A stretch of 64,000 nt of DNA from Nitrosomonas sp. (GCA_024281825.1 JAMWZY010000002.1:1-64000); one strand, 5' to 3'; positions 27,909-36,705 are shown, counted from the stretch's first letter. Notes: a model not told the origin generated them from the letters alone. Numbers and translations are program-made.

Positions 27909-28652
27909 ATGAATAGAATCTTTCCTAAGAATTCTCAAATTCTATCGCCACGTGTCATTGTACGCCCCTACCCTTCCTGGAAATATCGACTAGCGGTTAT
28001 ATTGGCTTTATGTTTCTTACTTCTTTCAGTTTCTTGGAGCATGTTTGAAGCCGGAAAACAATCCAAAAACGCTTTGCTAGAGGAATTTACGGAGGAAAAA
28101 ATCTATGGTGACTCACCGTACGATCCGGCAATTTGCCGGCAAACAAAGCGGCAACAGCTCTGCTCGGAAATGGGGGAATTGATTCATCAAGTGCAGATGC
28201 ATCATACAGCCAATGACAATCTATTAAAACAGATCAAAGCATTGACTTATGAAAATGACCAACTGAAAGAGAAAATGTTATTCTTTGAGCACCTCATGTC
28301 AGGAAGCACCAAAAATGGTATTTCAATCTATCAATTTAATCTCAAAGAAACGGAAATACCAGGTAAATTTCGCTACGCATTAACTCTGATTCAGGGAGGA
28401 AAAAGGCCCAATGATTTTAAAGGGAAAGTCCGATTGCTTGTGACCCTCTTACAGAACGATAAAACCAAAACGGTTCCATTAGTTAATCAAGAATCTAAAT
28501 TGGATTTCCCAATTAGCTTCAAATTTCTCTATCGATTAGAAGACAGCTTTAAAGTACCCGATGGCATGACCATAAAAAATTTACAAGTACAAGTTTATGA
28601 AAATAGCGATGGAAAAGTATTATTAACGCAAACCACGCAACCAGCCTTATAA
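27909..28652 (+). CDS. Membrane-anchored protein of the DUF6776 type
   Basis: The 247-residue protein has a short basic N-terminus, one membrane helix (about 28-48, AVILALCFLLLSVSWSMF), a coiled-coil periplasmic stretch (about 85-130) and a C-terminal beta-rich domain (about 135-245, with YALTLIQGGKRPNDFKG). Genes of this kind are regularly found just before a bactofilin gene in betaproteobacteria, as here (ten bases separate them). The function is not known. A link to envelope or cell-shape organisation is inferred from the bactofilin neighbour. Confidence 0.8.
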   Translation: MNRIFPKNSQILSPRVIVRPYPSWKYRLAVILALCFLLLSVSWSMFEAGKQSKNALLEEFTEEKIYGDSPYDPAICRQTKRQQLCSEMGELIHQVQMHHTANDNLLKQIKALTYENDQLKEKMLFFEHLMSGSTKNGISIYQFNLKETEIPGKFRYALTLIQGGKRPNDFKGKVRLLVTLLQNDKTKTVPLVNQESKLDFPISFKFLYRLEDSFKVPDGMTIKNLQVQVYENSDGKVLLTQTTQPAL

Positions 28653-28662
28653 CGAGGAAACC

Positions 28663-29085
28663 ATGTTTGGCAATAAGAAAAATAAACCACATAATCATAT
28701 TGACACTTTAATTGGAGCGAATACCAAAGTCATTGGGGATATCCACTTTCGCGGTGGATTAAGAGTCGACGGGCATATTACAGGTGATATTACCGCCGCT
28801 GATAATGAATCGAGTACTTTGGTATTAAGTAGTGACGGTCGCATTGATGGCGCAATCAAAGTCACTCACATTATTATCAATGGTAAAGTTTTTGGCCCTG
28901 TACATGCGCAAGGCTATCTCGAATTGCAAGAAAAATCCCAAGTATTTGGTGATATCCATTACGGCACAATAGAAATTCACTTAGGTGCATTAGTTGAAGG
29001 AAAAATGGTTCATTTGGAGAATAATGATGCACAGTTATCAGAAAAAGTGATCCCTTTAATTTCTGCAGAATCAGAAAGCAAATAA
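28663..29085 (+). CDS. Bactofilin (polymer-forming cytoskeletal protein)
   Basis: Bactofilins self-assemble into filaments without nucleotide and help to place cell-wall or envelope proteins. The 140-residue protein has the right-handed beta-helix pattern with repeated hydrophobic turns: TLIGANTKVIGDIHFRGGLRVDGHITGDI near 14-42, then VFGPVHAQGYLELQEKSQVFGDIHYGTIEIHLGALVEG. Short unstructured tails lie at both ends. It has a good ribosome site (ACGAGGA) and follows the membrane protein closely, so the two are probably an operon. Confidence 0.95.
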   Translation: MFGNKKNKPHNHIDTLIGANTKVIGDIHFRGGLRVDGHITGDITAADNESSTLVLSSDGRIDGAIKVTHIIINGKVFGPVHAQGYLELQEKSQVFGDIHYGTIEIHLGALVEGKMVHLENNDAQLSEKVIPLISAESESK

Positions 29086-29163
29086 AGTGAAACTCAAAGA
29101 AAGAATCATAATCCAACTTTTTGCAGCGAATAAGACTTAAATTAACCAGGGCACGAAAATTCC

Positions 29164-29508
29164 ATGAATATTGAAAATCACACCCCACTTTCTTTCACAG
29201 ACAATGCCGCTGTTAAAGTCAAACAATTGATCGAAGAAGAAGGCAATTTAAATCTCAAGCTCAGGGTTTTTGTCAATGGCGGAGGCTGCTCAGGTTTTCA
29301 GTATGGCTTTACTTTTGATGAGTTGATTAATGAGGACGATATGGTCATGGAGAATCACGGCGTTCAATTATTAGTCGATTCTATGAGCTATCAATACCTC
29401 ATTGGTGCCGAAATCGATTATCAGGAAGATCTAAAAGGCGCTCAATTCATCATTAAAAATCCTGGCGCTGCCAGTACTTGTGGCTGCGGATCGTCATTTT
29501 CTGTTTAA
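29164..29508 (+). CDS. erpA: Iron-sulfur cluster insertion protein ErpA
   Basis: ErpA is an A-type carrier that delivers [Fe-S] clusters to apoproteins. The 114 residues include the three conserved cysteines: Cys42 ([13 protein letters not shown]) and Cys106/Cys108 (TCGCGSSF). Length and ends are typical. It lies after the bactofilin gene on the same strand, an order seen in other betaproteobacteria. Confidence 0.96.
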   Translation: MNIENHTPLSFTDNAAVKVKQLIEEEGNLNLKLRVFVNGGGCSGFQYGFTFDELINEDDMVMENHGVQLLVDSMSYQYLIGAEIDYQEDLKGAQFIIKNPGAASTCGCGSSFSV

Positions 29509-29523
29509 ATCACGTAGTATTTT

Positions 29524-29548
29524 GACGCACTGAAACACACCGTGCGTC
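29524..29548. other. Hairpin between the convergent erpA and lipoprotein genes
   Basis: GACGCAC (29524-29530) and GTGCGTC (29542-29548) form a perfect seven-base stem with an 11-base loop. There is no T-run on either side, so it is not a standard intrinsic terminator. Confidence 0.35.
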
Positions 29549-29615
29549 CTCTGCGCTGTGGCGATTGATCCGGCGATGAAACTGAATCACCCGGCAAAAT
29601 ACCACTGCTTGGCGA

Positions 29616-30143
29616 TTATTTTGGTTCCTGGCGAACCCAATGTCCTGAAGGCCTTACCTCGCCTCCTTGCACAGAATATGTACGCATCAGTTGAAGATTG
29701 CCTACAGTCAATTTAACATGATAATTTTCTTCTGCATGATCCAGCAAATACGATAAAGGAACAGCATTATCCGGCTCTTCCAACTTTATCAAATCAGTTC
29801 CATCTTCGTGGGTATGTTTCTCGTGTTCCCGATGATCCAATAACACCTGGTCCAAGCTTTGAGCGGGGCCATGCTCTCTTACTGTAAACCTTTTCTCGCG
29901 CAACCGATCAATAAATGCCAAGCCAAATTGATCAGTCGCCGGGTGAGTTAGAGCAAGCTTTGTTTTTTCAGGTGCGAATAATACTGACATTTGCGTAACA
30001 GCATCACTGGCCACGGCAATAACCACGTCTTGTGAAATATCCGTAATATGGTATGCATGGGAAGGCTGCTTTGGCTTTGCAGCACACCCCACAACAATCG
30101 AAAATATGATCAGAATCAATACATAAAAAGTGATGCGCTTCAC
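29616..30143 (-). CDS. Lipoprotein resembling conjugal transfer protein TrbH
   Basis: A GTG at 30143, after a strong ribosome site (GAGGGAG), starts a 175-residue protein with a lipoprotein signal peptide ending in VVGC (Cys20). The following ASDAVTQMSVLFAPEKTKLALTHPATDQFGLAFIDRLREKRFTVRE block (about 45-90) resembles TrbH, a small lipoprotein of the P-type conjugation machinery. No other trb gene is nearby. The frame is open further upstream to 30230, but the signal peptide fits the GTG start. The family call is by eye and only moderately certain. Confidence 0.6.
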   Translation of the reverse strand: MKRITFYVLILIIFSIVVGCAAKPKQPSHAYHITDISQDVVIAVASDAVTQMSVLFAPEKTKLALTHPATDQFGLAFIDRLREKRFTVREHGPAQSLDQVLLDHREHEKHTHEDGTDLIKLEEPDNAVPLSYLLDHAEENYHVKLTVGNLQLMRTYSVQGGEVRPSGHWVRQEPK

Positions 30144-30617
30144 TATTTGCTCCCTCGTCGACCTACATCGTACTTGAAAGGTTATCATTGTAAACTTGAA
30201 ACGTGTGGCTCTTGGACAAATCCGCAACAAGCGCTTACTTTTTTTGTTTTCGGGATCAAGTTGCGTCTGAATGTTAATCCCAAATTCTGGCGAGGTTCCA
30301 TTGTTATCACTCCAGGGTACTCCGACTAAATGTCAGATTTTCTCATCCATAGGGTGGAAATTTTTGTATGCTGATTAACACCACAAGGCCACTAAACAAA
30401 ATTATGCCTAGTTCATCGGCAATATTCTAAATTCGTACCCCCGTCTCGTCCCCTTGTGCTGCCGCGGATCAGAGTGGGGATCAGGAAACTTGGTAACCTT
30501 TACGACACCAGAGTTCCTACATATTACTCGTTCAATAATTGAGTCAATTATTATTGAAATCTGGTACACGTATTCTTACGGTCTGAGTGCGTACTACTAT
30601 ATGCGCTCCCTAAAATA
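30144..30617. other. Stretch without a gene between the lipoprotein and the integron cassettes
   Basis: No open frame with coding character was found. CAATATTCTAAATTCG at 30420-30435 recurs at 31977-31992. A minus-strand run near 30520-30430 reads as a peptide (VVKVTKFPDPHSDPRQHKG) without a start or known family; it could be a decayed cassette gene downstream of the attC site. Confidence 0.45.
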
Positions 30618-30678
30618 GCCTTAACGCTGGAGTTAATTGACCGCGCGTAGCACGGTTCACTTGAACGACTTGTTATAC
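30618..30678 (-). other. attC recombination site of an integron cassette
   Basis: Read on the minus strand, the site runs GTATAAC (30678-30672) AAGTCGTTCAAG ... CTCCAGC GTTAAGG (30624-30618). The outer boxes are close to the RYYYAAC/GTTRRRY consensus. The inner arms pair imperfectly with unpaired bases, and a central GC-rich hairpin ACCG...CGGT lies between, as in folded attC sites. It lies eight bases after the stop of the DCC-family gene, in the usual place at the end of a cassette. Confidence 0.8.
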
Positions 30679-30685
30679 CATTGCC

Positions 30686-31057
30686 CTACCAATGATTCTT
30701 TGCCTTGTTCCATTTATATAGAGCAGCAGCGAAAATATTGTAACTAAACTGAAAGAGCTGCTTTAGTAAAGGCAACCCTAACAACTTAGCCTTCCATACT
30801 TCTTTGGGTGAGTTACACCAAATTGCTAGAAATGCATTGAACCCAACCTGAAGATCACCATTCTCATCAATAACGTGAAGCCGCTCGCGAACGTATTCGA
30901 GATCAGATCCCACATCTGATACTAATCCATTATTCTTGTGGACATCGTTCCATTGAATTTCGCAGATGCTATCTTTCTTCATCTGCTCATCTATTCCCGC
31001 TTTACAGACCGGGCAAGCCGAATTGTAATAAACCTTCATTTTGGTTTTATCGTTCAT
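30686..31057 (-). CDS. Cassette-borne DCC (DUF393) thiol-disulfide oxidoreductase-like protein
   Basis: The 123-residue protein starts with a thioredoxin-like strand and a CPVC redox motif (YNSACPVCKAG, about residues 12-22), as in the DUF393/DCC family. A middle helix (GFNAFLAIW) and a hydrophobic C-terminal helix (LPLLKQLFQFSYNIFAAALYKW) follow the family plan. An attC site follows eight bases after the stop, so it is read as integron cassette 2. A promoter is not seen; cassette genes are usually driven from the integrase side. Confidence 0.82.
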   Translation of the reverse strand: MNDKTKMKVYYNSACPVCKAGIDEQMKKDSICEIQWNDVHKNNGLVSDVGSDLEYVRERLHVIDENGDLQVGFNAFLAIWCNSPKEVWKAKLLGLPLLKQLFQFSYNIFAAALYKWNKAKNHW

Positions 31058-31130
31058 GATTCAATCCGTAGAGGTATGACGTTCAAAATAGCAGGTTGGG
31101 CCACAGATCACTGCCAGCAAGTATCCACTA

Positions 31131-31523
31131 TTAAGGGCAAGAGCAGGAGTATTCCCGGCCTTCCAGCACTCCCTCAGACGACAAAGTCACATGGAAACGT
31201 TTGAATAGACCAAAAAACACAAGCAGTGGCATTTCCGTCGTAACTTTGCGAACTTGCACAGGTCCGTTATGTACGTCGATCGCTGCTTTAATGTTGCCGT
31301 GATCGCCCAGCACTACCAGCAAGACTTCAACATTAATTGGATCTTCGTGTTTTCCATGGTTCTCGCCAGCAAAGAATGAAATGCCCAGGAGAAATTCTCC
31401 ATCCTGCTTGAGCTCATTCTTTTCAAGCCAGTCACTAATATCATCTTGGCCAGCAAGATCCGCAGCGGCACTACCTTTGAAGTCGTTGTACTGAACTGAA
31501 GCGTGGAAATTTTCGGTTAGCAT
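31131..31523 (-). CDS. Putative integron cassette protein of unknown function
   Basis: I do not recognise this 130-residue protein. The first 60 residues are acidic and include a DISDWLEKNELKQDGEFLLGISFF stretch. A strand-rich middle (INVEVLLVVLGDHGNIKAAIDVHN) and PLLVFFGLFKRFHVTLSS end follow. It is the first gene after the attI-like core at 31593 and is oriented away from the integrase, as expected for integron cassette 1. GCCCAAC (31101-31095, minus) 30 bases after the stop fits the inner attC box, but the rest of an attC is not clear. Confidence 0.65.
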   Translation of the reverse strand: MLTENFHASVQYNDFKGSAAADLAGQDDISDWLEKNELKQDGEFLLGISFFAGENHGKHEDPINVEVLLVVLGDHGNIKAAIDVHNGPVQVRKVTTEMPLLVFFGLFKRFHVTLSSEGVLEGREYSCSCP

Positions 31524-31592
31524 AACTGCCCCTATGTAAGTAAAAAGTTATGGATGGCTTCGTGAATAACTCAGAGTGCGAGCGTTCTTGCG

Positions 31593-31599
31593 GCCCAAC
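31593..31599 (-). other. attI-like core site next to the integron integrase
   Basis: GTTGGGC on the minus strand is a perfect GTTRRRY core. It lies between the divergent integrase fragment (start 31687) and the first cassette gene (start 31523), where an integron's attI belongs. Only the core can be recognised; attI sites have no other fixed sequence. Confidence 0.5.
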
Positions 31600-31686
31600 G
31601 TAATGTATAAGACATTTTATCCAATAATCTTGTTCGTTTATAATTATCGTGATGATAGTATTGATTTATATTCTAATAAACAGCCG

Positions 31687-31887
31687 ATGACTGAGGAAAA
31701 TACGACATCATCGCCTACTAAAAAATTACTGGATCAAGTACGGGAAAAGATTCGTTCCAAGCATTACCGTATCAGTACGAAAAAGACCTATATTTCATGG
31801 AGTAAACACTATATCGTGTGTCATGGCAAGCGTCATCCGGCTGATATGGGCGCAGTTGATGTGGAAAGATTCTTGACTTATTTGTAA
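31687..31887 (+). pseudogene. Truncated integron integrase (IntI), N-terminal domain only
   Basis: The frame from ATG 31687 gives 66 residues including LLDQVREKIRSKHYRISTKKTYISWSKHYIVCHGKRHPADMGAVDVERFLTYL, the SAM-like N-terminal domain of integron integrases. It then stops; the whole catalytic domain (some 250 residues with the R-H-R-Y set) is absent. The direct repeat at 31977 lies 90 bases beyond the break. The frame is open upstream to 31576, but that part overlaps the attI region. The integron is therefore unable to move its own cassettes. Confidence 0.88.
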
Positions 31888-32052
31888 GAAATCTTAGAGT
31901 TGTTTACAGAGAGGTTGATCGAAATAAGCGATAAGTGTTGAGTATTTCATAGTTGGTTGGAACTCATTGTAAAAGACAATATTCTAAATTCGCAACCTGT
32001 CCCTTGTTGTTTCATCAATCGTGGTGTTTTCTAGCGTCGACTGCAGGGCCTG

Positions 32053-32352
32053 CTATGTTTCATGTTTATCAAACCAGTAGTCTGGTTTCCGGTGTTGGTG
32101 TGCCACTGCGATAATAAGAATATGATTTTCGTCTACAGCATAGAGCAGCTTGTATGGAAACTTATGCAGGAGGCATTTTCTTATATTGCCACGCTCTGTG
32201 GACCAGCCTTCCGGGTATGCGGCAATTCGGAGCGCGGCTTTTCTTACTTCTTCCTTGAATTTGCGTCCAAGCCCTGAATATTCGAGTTCATAGAACTGTA
32301 CAGCATCTTCCAATTCCTGACTCGCAAGTTTGGTAAAAATGACGCGCATCAT
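32053..32352 (-). CDS. ParE/RelE-family toxin
   Basis: The 99-residue protein follows the RelE/ParE plan: VIFTKLASQELEDAVQFYELEYSGLGRKFKEEV at the start (first strand and two helices), IAAYPEGW, IRKCLLHKFPYKLLYAVDENHILIIAVAHQHRKPDYW (strands with the HQHRKPDYW end typical of plasmid-stabilisation ParE proteins). Its ATG overlaps the end of the antitoxin gene by four bases, the usual arrangement. It would inhibit gyrase or translation when free; which one cannot be told from sequence alone. Confidence 0.92.
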   Translation of the reverse strand: MMRVIFTKLASQELEDAVQFYELEYSGLGRKFKEEVRKAALRIAAYPEGWSTERGNIRKCLLHKFPYKLLYAVDENHILIIAVAHQHRKPDYWFDKHET

Positions 32353-32555
32353 TCTTCCTTAAATATTTCCTCCATCGAGATTCCTTCTAACTTCCCCTCC
32401 CGATAAGCTTTCAGTCGCCTCTCCGATTCCTCTGCCCAGATTTCATCCAGCCGCTTGTCTGGCTCGTCCAGACTCTGGATCAGTCCTTCCACCAGGCTGA
32501 GCCGTTCTTCGGGTTTTAGTTTCATCGCCGCATCTAATAGCGTTTTGGTACTCAT
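32349..32555 (-). CDS. Antitoxin of the addiction-module TIGR02574 type
   Basis: From the ATG at 32555 (ribosome site GAGGGG) the protein has 68 residues: STKTLLDAAMKLKPEERLSLVEGLIQSLDEPD, DEIWAEESERRLKAYREGKLEGISMEEIFKEE. This is the standard sequence of small helical antitoxins paired with RelE/ParE toxins. The frame extends to 32585 but would then run through the upstream palindrome. It overlaps the toxin gene by four bases, forming an operon. Confidence 0.92.
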   Translation of the reverse strand: MSTKTLLDAAMKLKPEERLSLVEGLIQSLDEPDKRLDEIWAEESERRLKAYREGKLEGISMEEIFKEE

Positions 32556-32571
32556 TGTGTTGCACCCCTCA

Positions 32572-32583
32572 GTTTCATGAAAC
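32572..32583. promoter_or_regulatory. Palindrome upstream of the antitoxin, probable operator
   Basis: GTTTCATGAAAC is a perfect 12-base palindrome 16 bases before the antitoxin ATG. Toxin-antitoxin complexes usually repress their own promoter at such sites. Confidence 0.55.
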
Positions 32584-32714
32584 ATAATGCTTCAAACATC
32601 AGCGTAGCTTTGCTGCATCCGAATGCCTTAAATTGTTATATTTCTGGCTTTATTGTGAAGATCACACCAATATAATGATAGTCTCCATCGTCTTGCAACT
32701 CATTTGCCTCAATT

Positions 32715-32939
32715 TTAAATGAGTTCATCGTCTGAGAAATGAAACGCATCATTATAAGGCATTAACATTGCTTCCTTGAGTGTTGTGACGATACCTTGCA
32801 TTGAATTATCATTATGTATTTTAATAGAAATAAAGAAATGAGCAAGACAAATGATATAAACAAATGCGACAATACCGCCCGCTAAAAACTGCTTGATTGT
32901 CAGGCTGTTGTTGGCACCAGTAAATAACTGAATTCCCAT
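32715..32939 (-). CDS. Possible small membrane protein, divergent from hrpA
   Basis: An open frame of 74 residues from ATG 32939 has one clear membrane helix (about 20-42, FLAGGIVAFVYIICLAHFFISI), then a hydrophilic tail. Its start overlaps the hrpA start by two bases on the opposite strand, and the ribosome site is poor. No family is recognised. It may be real or a chance frame. Confidence 0.35.
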   Translation of the reverse strand: MGIQLFTGANNSLTIKQFLAGGIVAFVYIICLAHFFISIKIHNDNSMQGIVTTLKEAMLMPYNDAFHFSDDELI

Positions 32940-35900
32940 GAAAAAATTCCCATCCGAAATCACCGCAAGGCGGCTTGCTCATCTGCCAAACCCGATCTAT
33001 ACAGATGATCTGCCTGTTCATGCCCGCCGGGAAGAAATCAAGGAGGCAATCGATCATCATCAGGTCGTAATCATTTGCGGTGAAACAGGCTCAGGTAAAA
33101 CGACACAGCTTCCAAAAATTTGTCTGGAACTCAAACGCGGCGTGCATGGACTGATCGGGCATACGCAGCCGCGCCGTATTGCGGCGCGCACCGTGGCCGC
33201 ACGTATTGCCAGTGAATTAAATAATAGCCCGTTGGGCCAGGTAGTCGGCTATAAAATACGATTTACCGATAAAGTCAGTGCCGATTCCTATATCAAACTG
33301 ATGACCGATGGCATTTTGCTCGCTGAAACACAAGGCGACCCGCTGTTAGAAGCTTACGATACGTTAATCATCGATGAAGCGCACGAACGCAGTCTCAATA
33401 TTGATTTTCTACTCGGTTACCTAAGCCAATTATTACCGAAACAACCCGATTTAAAATTGATTGTCACTTCAGCGACGATTGATGCTGAACGTTTCTCAAA
33501 GCATTTTAATGGTGCTCCGGTGATAGAAGTCACGGGGCGATTGTATCCAGTGGAAATTTGCTATCGCCCCTTGTCAATGGACGATGAAGACGGTGGCGAT
33601 TTGCAATCAGCCATTTTGTCAGCAATGGATGAATTGATCGGCAGGGGCTCAGGTGATATTTTGATTTTCCTACCGGGTGAACGTGAAATTCGTGAAACCA
33701 CAGAAGCTTTGCGCAAGCATCATTATGATCACGGCCGTCCAGGCATCGCACGTATTGACATTTTACCGTTGTTTGCGCGCTTATCGGTTGCAGAACAGGA
33801 AAAAGTTTTTCAACCGACAGGCAACACTCGCCGCATTGTCCTGGCGACCAATGTGGCCGAAACATCGCTCACCGTTCCGGGGATTCATTATGTGATTGAT
33901 ACCGGTTTGGCACGCATCAATCGATACAGCTATCGCAATAAAGTTGAGCAGTTACTCGTAGAAAAAATTTCACAAGCTTCCGCAAATCAGCGCGCAGGCC
34001 GTTGCGGTCGGGTTGCGCAAGGTGTTTGTATGCGGCTTTATTCCGAAGACGATTTCCGTGCACGCAGTGAATATACGGATCCGGAAATTTTGCGTTCCTC
34101 TTTAGCTGCAGTGATTTTGCGCATGAAATCGCTAAAAATTGGTGACGTCGAGAATTTCCCCTTTCTTGAACCACCATCGTCACGCATGATTGGTGACGGC
34201 TACCAATTGCTCGCGGAACTCGGCGCGGTTGATGACAATAAGGAATTGACGGGCATTGGTTGGCGTTTAGCGAAGTTTCCAATGGATCCACGGATCGCCC
34301 GCATGATTCTTGCCGCCAAACAAGAAAACTGCTTATATGAAATTCTGATTATCGCCTCGGCATTAAGTTTGCAAGACCCACGCGACCGCCCTTTTGATCA
34401 CCAAGCAGCAGCTGATCAAGCACAACGCCGTTTTGTCGATGAACACTCGGATTTCATATCGTATCTTAAATTATGGGATTTTTTTGATGAACAGGTTAAA
34501 CACAAAAAATCCACTCGAAAGTTGATTGCACAATGCCGCGAACTGTTTTTATCATACCGTCGGTTACGCGAATGGCGAGAAATTCACGGGCAATTGCAAG
34601 TACTGATCACCGAAATGGGCTTAAAACCAAACGACATTGCAGCGAGTTATGATGAAATTCATCGCGCCCTCCTTGCGGGACTACTCGGCAACATCGGATT
34701 TAAAACCGAAAAAGAAGGTGAATATCTGGGTGCACGTGGGATTAAGTTTGCGATTTTTCCTGGATCAACATTAAAAAAGGGTAAAACCAAATGGGTTGTC
34801 GCTGCGGAATTGATTGAAACCACTAAACTGTATGCGCGTTGTGTGGCGCAAATCGATCCGAATTGGCTCGAACGCATTGCAGGCAATCTGTGCAAACGCC
34901 ATTACTTCGATCCACATTGGGAAAAAAAACAAGCCCAGGTCATGGCATACGAACAGATGACATTGTATGGCCTGATGATCGTTCCAAAACGTCCGGTACA
35001 TTATGGAACCATCAATCGTGTGGAAGCGCGTGAAATTTTTATCCGCGCGGCCTTGGTGGCTGGAGAATATCTTACGCAAGCAGCATTCTTTACCCACAAT
35101 CAAGCTTTAGTGCACGAAATCGAAGAACTGGAACATAAGGCGCGGCGACAGGATGTACTGGTCGATGAACAACAGATCTTCGCTTTTTATGATGCAATCA
35201 TTCCGCAACATATCGTGAATGGCGCTGCATTTGAGAAATGGCGCAAGCAAGCTGAATCGGAGAATCCACATATCCTGTATTTGCAACGTGAAATGCTCAT
35301 GCGTCACGACGCCGATCATATCACCGAAGTACAGTTTCCCGAACACTTATTACTATCAGATGGCAATCAACTACCTTTAACATACCGTTTTGATCCCGGC
35401 CATGTTTTGGATGGCGTAACAGTCACTGTTCCGTTACCACTACTTAATCGTCTTGACGCGAAACAATTGGACTATCTGGTTCCTGGGTTAATTCGCGAGA
35501 AAGTCACCTGGTATTTTAAGTCGTTACCTAAACCGGTTAGACGCATGCTAGTGCCCTTGCCAGAATCAGTGACGGCATTTCTGGAAAGCTTGAATCATGC
35601 AAATTCACTTGCTTTACTACAAGATGCCATGTGTCAATTTATTTTACGTAAAACCACTATCGCAATACCTTCCGAAACATGGGAGACTCAAACTATACCG
35701 CTACACTTGTTGGTAAACATACAAGTAATCGATGACGCAGGCAAAGAGCTGGCGATGAGCCGCAATTTGATCGAACTACAACAACAGTTTGGACAGCAAG
35801 CACAAGCAACTTTCGCAACCACGGATAAAAGTGAAAAACACCCTATTGAACGTGACTCTATCACGCAATGGGATTTCACCGAATTACCCGTTACCGTGAC

Positions 35901-36705
35901 TTTTGTTCGTCATGGCCAATCTTTGGAGGGCTACCCTACCCTGATCGATTGTGACGACAGCGTGGCGATTCGCATACTTGATACCGAAGCGGCAACGAAT
36001 GATCTGATGCGTGCTGGTGTGAGACGCTTACTCTATCTAGCACTGAAAGAACAAATCAAGCAATTGGAAAAAAATCTACCTGGGCTTAAGCTGGCTGCAA
36101 TGCAGTTCTCCAACCGAATGAATCCTGGTGATTTGAAGCAAGACCTATTAAATGCTATTCTGGACCGCGCTTTATTGGCGAATGATCCACTACCGCGCAG
36201 TGAAAATGAATTCAATGCACAAAAACAACGAGCAAAGCAACGCTTACCGGAAGCCACCACGCAACTTACTGAATTGCTGCAACAGATAGGCACAGAATAT
36301 CAACACGTTTATCTACAATTGGCAGCACAACGTAACCACGACGTAAAACATGAACTGAATGAACAATTGAAACAATTAATTTTCGCAGGATTTCTCAGTA
36401 CAATTCCCTGGAAAAGACTGATGCACCTTCCGCGTTATTTGAAAGGAATCAAGTTACGTTTGGAGAAGCTTGCAAGCAACCCAGAACGAGATATGCGAAA
36501 TCGCCAAGAAGTTACCGTTTTTTGGCAACAGTACTTGCAGCACTTGGCAAAAAACCCGAAAACTCCCTTTAAAAATGAAAACTTACAAGAATTTCGTTGG
36601 CAAATTGAGGAACTGCGTATATCGCTATTTGCGCAAGAGTTAAAAACGCCGCAACCGATATCGTCCAAACGCTTAAAGAAGCTGTGGGAGGCCATGCAAA
36701 CATGA
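32938..36705 (+). CDS. hrpA: ATP-dependent RNA helicase HrpA
   Basis: HrpA is a DEAH-box helicase acting on mRNA and stalled ribosomes. The 1255 residues show Walker A CGETGSGKTT near 47-56, TQPRRIAARTVA near 76-87, DEAH at 145-148, SATIDAERF, and the QRAGRCGR motif VI, followed by the helicase-associated 2 and OB-fold domains and the long DUF3418 C-terminal region. The length is typical of proteobacterial HrpA. The ribosome site is weak. It begins a core region after the integron/toxin island. Confidence 0.95.
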   Translation: MKKFPSEITARRLAHLPNPIYTDDLPVHARREEIKEAIDHHQVVIICGETGSGKTTQLPKICLELKRGVHGLIGHTQPRRIAARTVAARIASELNNSPLGQVVGYKIRFTDKVSADSYIKLMTDGILLAETQGDPLLEAYDTLIIDEAHERSLNIDFLLGYLSQLLPKQPDLKLIVTSATIDAERFSKHFNGAPVIEVTGRLYPVEICYRPLSMDDEDGGDLQSAILSAMDELIGRGSGDILIFLPGEREIRETTEALRKHHYDHGRPGIARIDILPLFARLSVAEQEKVFQPTGNTRRIVLATNVAETSLTVPGIHYVIDTGLARINRYSYRNKVEQLLVEKISQASANQRAGRCGRVAQGVCMRLYSEDDFRARSEYTDPEILRSSLAAVILRMKSLKIGDVENFPFLEPPSSRMIGDGYQLLAELGAVDDNKELTGIGWRLAKFPMDPRIARMILAAKQENCLYEILIIASALSLQDPRDRPFDHQAAADQAQRRFVDEHSDFISYLKLWDFFDEQVKHKKSTRKLIAQCRELFLSYRRLREWREIHGQLQVLITEMGLKPNDIAASYDEIHRALLAGLLGNIGFKTEKEGEYLGARGIKFAIFPGSTLKKGKTKWVVAAELIETTKLYARCVAQIDPNWLERIAGNLCKRHYFDPHWEKKQAQVMAYEQMTLYGLMIVPKRPVHYGTINRVEAREIFIRAALVAGEYLTQAAFFTHNQALVHEIEELEHKARRQDVLVDEQQIFAFYDAIIPQHIVNGAAFEKWRKQAESENPHILYLQREMLMRHDADHITEVQFPEHLLLSDGNQLPLTYRFDPGHVLDGVTVTVPLPLLNRLDAKQLDYLVPGLIREKVTWYFKSLPKPVRRMLVPLPESVTAFLESLNHANSLALLQDAMCQFILRKTTIAIPSETWETQTIPLHLLVNIQVIDDAGKELAMSRNLIELQQQFGQQAQATFATTDKSEKHPIERDSITQWDFTELPVTVTFVRHGQSLEGYPTLIDCDDSVAIRILDTEAATNDLMRAGVRRLLYLALKEQIKQLEKNLPGLKLAAMQFSNRMNPGDLKQDLLNAILDRALLANDPLPRSENEFNAQKQRAKQRLPEATTQLTELLQQIGTEYQHVYLQLAAQRNHDVKHELNEQLKQLIFAGFLSTIPWKRLMHLPRYLKGIKLRLEKLASNPERDMRNRQEVTVFWQQYLQHLAKNPKTPFKNENLQEFRWQIEELRISLFAQELKTPQPISSKRLKKLWEAMQT

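Larger units (their letters stand above)
30420..31992 (+). repeat. Direct repeat pair flanking the integron remnant
   Basis: The 16-base CAATATTCTAAATTCG is present at 30420-30435 and 31977-31992, followed in both cases by a partly similar C-rich stretch ending CCTTGT. The two copies enclose the cassettes, attI-like site and truncated integrase. They may be ends of a lost mobile element or dispersed repeats. Confidence 0.6.

Noticed and set aside
30048..30329. Plus-strand open frame over the lipoprotein start
   Set aside because: It lies opposite the signal peptide and ribosome site of the minus-strand lipoprotein and has no coding character.
31060..31101. A full attC between the two cassettes
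   Set aside because: Only the inner GCCCAAC box is clear. No matching GTTRRRY box or paired arms could be found, so it is not listed as a site.
31576..31686. Upstream extension of the integron integrase frame
   Set aside because: It would run through the attI core, and the integrase homology starts after the ATG at 31687.
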